7,154 nucleotides of DNA from assembly GCA_964577825.1 (NCBI GenBank), contig CAZOBJ010000135.1, forward strand, positions 1 to 7,154, written 5' to 3'. A model generated the notes under the pieces. The model made no database searches, was not told the DNA's origin, and was given only the letters and a program-made list of their open reading frames with translations. The DNA comes from CAZOBJ01 sp964577825. GTDB taxonomy: Bacteria > Planctomycetota > SZUA-567 > JAFGNG01. Below, piece by piece: positions 6,728 to 7,154 of the stretch (within the stretch, counting starts at the first letter, position 1; every line of letters begins with the position of its first letter). The position numbers and the translations under genes are program-made.

Positions 6728-6758
6728 TTGACAAGTCCGGTGTGGGCGGTAGTATACA
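6728..6758 (+). promoter_or_regulatory. Strong predicted promoter for tRNA-Thr and probably tuf
   Basis: TTGACA (6728-6733) is a perfect -35. The -10 lies in TAGTATACAT: either TAGTAT (6750-6755, 16-nt spacer) or TATACA (6753-6758, 19-nt spacer). Transcription would start near 6763-6766, about 45 nt before the mature tRNA. No comparable promoter is visible between the tRNA and tuf, so the two are probably transcribed together. Confidence 0.65.
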
Positions 6759-6766
6759 TGCTTCTG

Positions 6767-6805
6767 TGCGTACTGGCGTAGTGCGCGCAACAACTTGTGT
6801 ACGCA
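6767..6805 (+). repeat. 7-bp inverted repeat in the tRNA precursor leader
   Basis: TGCGTAC (6767-6773) is the exact reverse complement of GTACGCA (6799-6805). The pair encloses 25 nt and ends 4 nt before the tRNA. It spans nearly the whole predicted 5' leader and could fold it into a stem next to the RNase P site. Confidence 0.4.
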
Positions 6806-6809
6806 GGCT

Positions 6810-6884
6810 GCTGCTGTAGCTCAGTGGTAGAGCACCTCCTTGGTAAGGAGGAGGCCATGGGTTCGAGTCCCATCAGCAGCTCCA
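6810..6884 (+). tRNA. tRNA-Thr (anticodon GGT), CCA encoded
   Basis: A complete cloverleaf can be drawn. The acceptor stem pairs GCTGCTG (6810-6816) with CAGCAGC (6874-6880). The D stem is GCTC/GAGC (6819-6822, 6830-6833) with loop AGTGGTA. The anticodon stem is CCTCC/GGAGG (6835-6839, 6847-6851) with loop TTGGTAA, giving anticodon GGT at 6842-6844. The variable loop is AGGCC and the T stem is ATGGG/CCCAT with loop TTCGAGT. The discriminator is T6881, followed by an encoded CCA (6882-6884). All stems pair without mismatch. It reads the Thr codons ACC and ACU. Its place just upstream of tuf matches the tRNA-Thr - tufB arrangement known from E. coli and other bacteria. Confidence 0.97.
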
Positions 6885-6892
6885 GGGAATCC

Positions 6893-6907
6893 GCGCATAT
6901 GATGCGC
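6893..6907 (+). repeat. Short hairpin just after the tRNA
   Basis: GCGCAT (6893-6898) pairs with ATGCGC (6902-6907) around a 3-nt ATG loop, starting 9 nt after the CCA end. No T-run follows, so it is not an intrinsic terminator. It could mark 3' processing of the tRNA from a tRNA-tuf transcript. Confidence 0.4.
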
Positions 6908-6954
6908 CCGGGCTTGACCGCAACGCGGCGGCCTGACGAAGACTAGTCGTGGCG

Positions 6955-6977
6955 CGCGTCGGGAGTGCATCGACGCG
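6955..6977 (+). repeat. 7-bp hairpin in the tRNA-tuf spacer
   Basis: CGCGTCG (6955-6961) pairs perfectly with CGACGCG (6971-6977) around a 9-nt loop. No T-run follows. Chance hairpins are more common in GC-rich DNA, so function is not claimed. Confidence 0.4.
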
Positions 6978-7002
6978 ACAGTGAAAGTGAACGGGCGGCT
7001 CG

Positions 7003-7040
7003 CGCACGCGCAGCCCTGAGCTCTGTGCAGGGCTGGTGCG
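7003..7040 (+). promoter_or_regulatory. Bulged 13-bp hairpin in the tuf leader
   Basis: CAGCCCTG (7011-7018) pairs perfectly with CAGGGCTG (7028-7035) around the 9-nt loop AGCTCTGTG. The helix continues with CGCAC (7003-7007) against GTGCG (7036-7040) across a 3-nt GCG bulge on the 5' side. It is the strongest secondary structure in the spacer and ends 70 nt before the tuf start. With no T-run behind it, an RNA processing or control element is more likely than a terminator. Confidence 0.5.
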
Positions 7041-7070
7041 GGTGGATTTGGGCGGCCCAGGAACCTCGAC

Positions 7071-7096
7071 CCGGCAAGTCCGGCAAGTGACAAGTG
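7071..7096 (+). repeat. Tandem 9-nt repeat before the tuf ribosome site
   Basis: CCGGCAAGT occurs twice back to back (7071-7079, 7080-7088). A partial third copy, GACAAGT (7089-7095), runs straight into the AAGGGA ribosome site. Confidence 0.55.
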
Positions 7097-7110
7097 AAGG
7101 GACCCAACCG

Positions 7111-7154
7111 ATGGCCAAGGAGAAGTTTGAGCGCAAGAAGCCGCACATCAACGT
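7111..7154 (+). CDS. tuf: Elongation factor Tu, N-terminal start only (3' end outside window)
   Basis: Only 14 complete codons are visible. They read MAKEKFERKKPHIN followed by a partial Val codon, the near-invariant beginning of bacterial EF-Tu just before its GTIGHVDHGKT P-loop. EF-Tu carries aminoacyl-tRNA to the ribosome as a GTPase. AAGGGA (7097-7102) lies 8 nt upstream as the ribosome site. The variant K9-K10, in place of the more common T-K, is a minor difference. The gene probably shares the promoter of the tRNA-Thr upstream. Whether the genome has a second tuf copy cannot be judged from here. Confidence 0.93.
   Translation, partial: MAKEKFERKKPHIN

Noticed and set aside
6914..6919. 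TTGACC in the tRNA-tuf spacer as a -35 of a separate tuf promoter
   Set aside because: No TATAAT-like hexamer lies at 15-19 nt from it; the nearest TAG sequence is about 24 nt away.
6821..7093. Minus-strand frames over the tRNA and tuf leader
   Set aside because: They run antisense through a complete tRNA gene and have no domain; tRNA-antisense frames are a common false call.
1..7154. Defence island, prophage, insertion sequence, CRISPR array or novel multi-gene system
   Set aside because: I found no integrase, transposase, terminal repeats, spaced direct repeats or unknown conserved gene set. All six gene bodies are assignable to known families, one of them tentatively.

Overview
This is an ordinary-looking chromosomal segment from a very GC-rich bacterium. 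It carries six protein genes, one tRNA gene and the first codons of a seventh protein gene. Promoters are sigma70-like (TTGACN with a TATACT or TAGCAT type -10) and most starts have a Shine-Dalgarno site. A likely DUF4838-type glycosidase tail next to a DUF5060/GH5-like secreted glycoside hydrolase is a combination often seen in planctomycete, verrucomicrobial, Lentisphaerae or Hydrogenedentota genomes. That placement is only an inference; no rRNA or complete taxonomic marker is present.

Layout. Positions 1-559 (+) hold the C-terminal end of a large protein, probably a DUF4838 carbohydrate-active protein. Converging on it with a 23-bp overlap is a GT39/ArnT-like membrane glycosyltransferase (1979-537, -). 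A 152-bp divergent promoter region (1980-2131) separates it from an M20 aminopeptidase of the PepT2/YqjE type (2132-3268, +). The peptidase is translationally coupled by an ATGA overlap to a GT2 rhamnosyltransferase-like enzyme (3265-4254, +). A secreted glycoside hydrolase follows (4288-6159, +). Its promoter starts on the GT2 stop codon and places the expected transcript start at the ATG, so a leaderless mRNA is likely. A classical thioredoxin (6202-6528, +) comes next.

The right end is a translation locus. A consensus -35 promoter (6728-6758) precedes tRNA-Thr(GGT) at 6810-6884. A 226-nt spacer rich in inverted repeats follows, then the start of EF-Tu (tuf, 7111 onward). A tRNA-Thr just upstream of tuf is the known thrT-tufB type arrangement.

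How the genes relate. GT39, GT2 and the two glycosidase-like proteins suggest a patch of surface-glycan building and polysaccharide breakdown. The peptidase and thioredoxin are housekeeping enzymes without an obvious link to them. I found no phage, insertion sequence, CRISPR, toxin-antitoxin or defence module. The most interesting signals are regulatory: the leaderless glycosidase start, the structured tRNA-tuf spacer with a bulged 13-bp hairpin, and the dyads before the thioredoxin gene.
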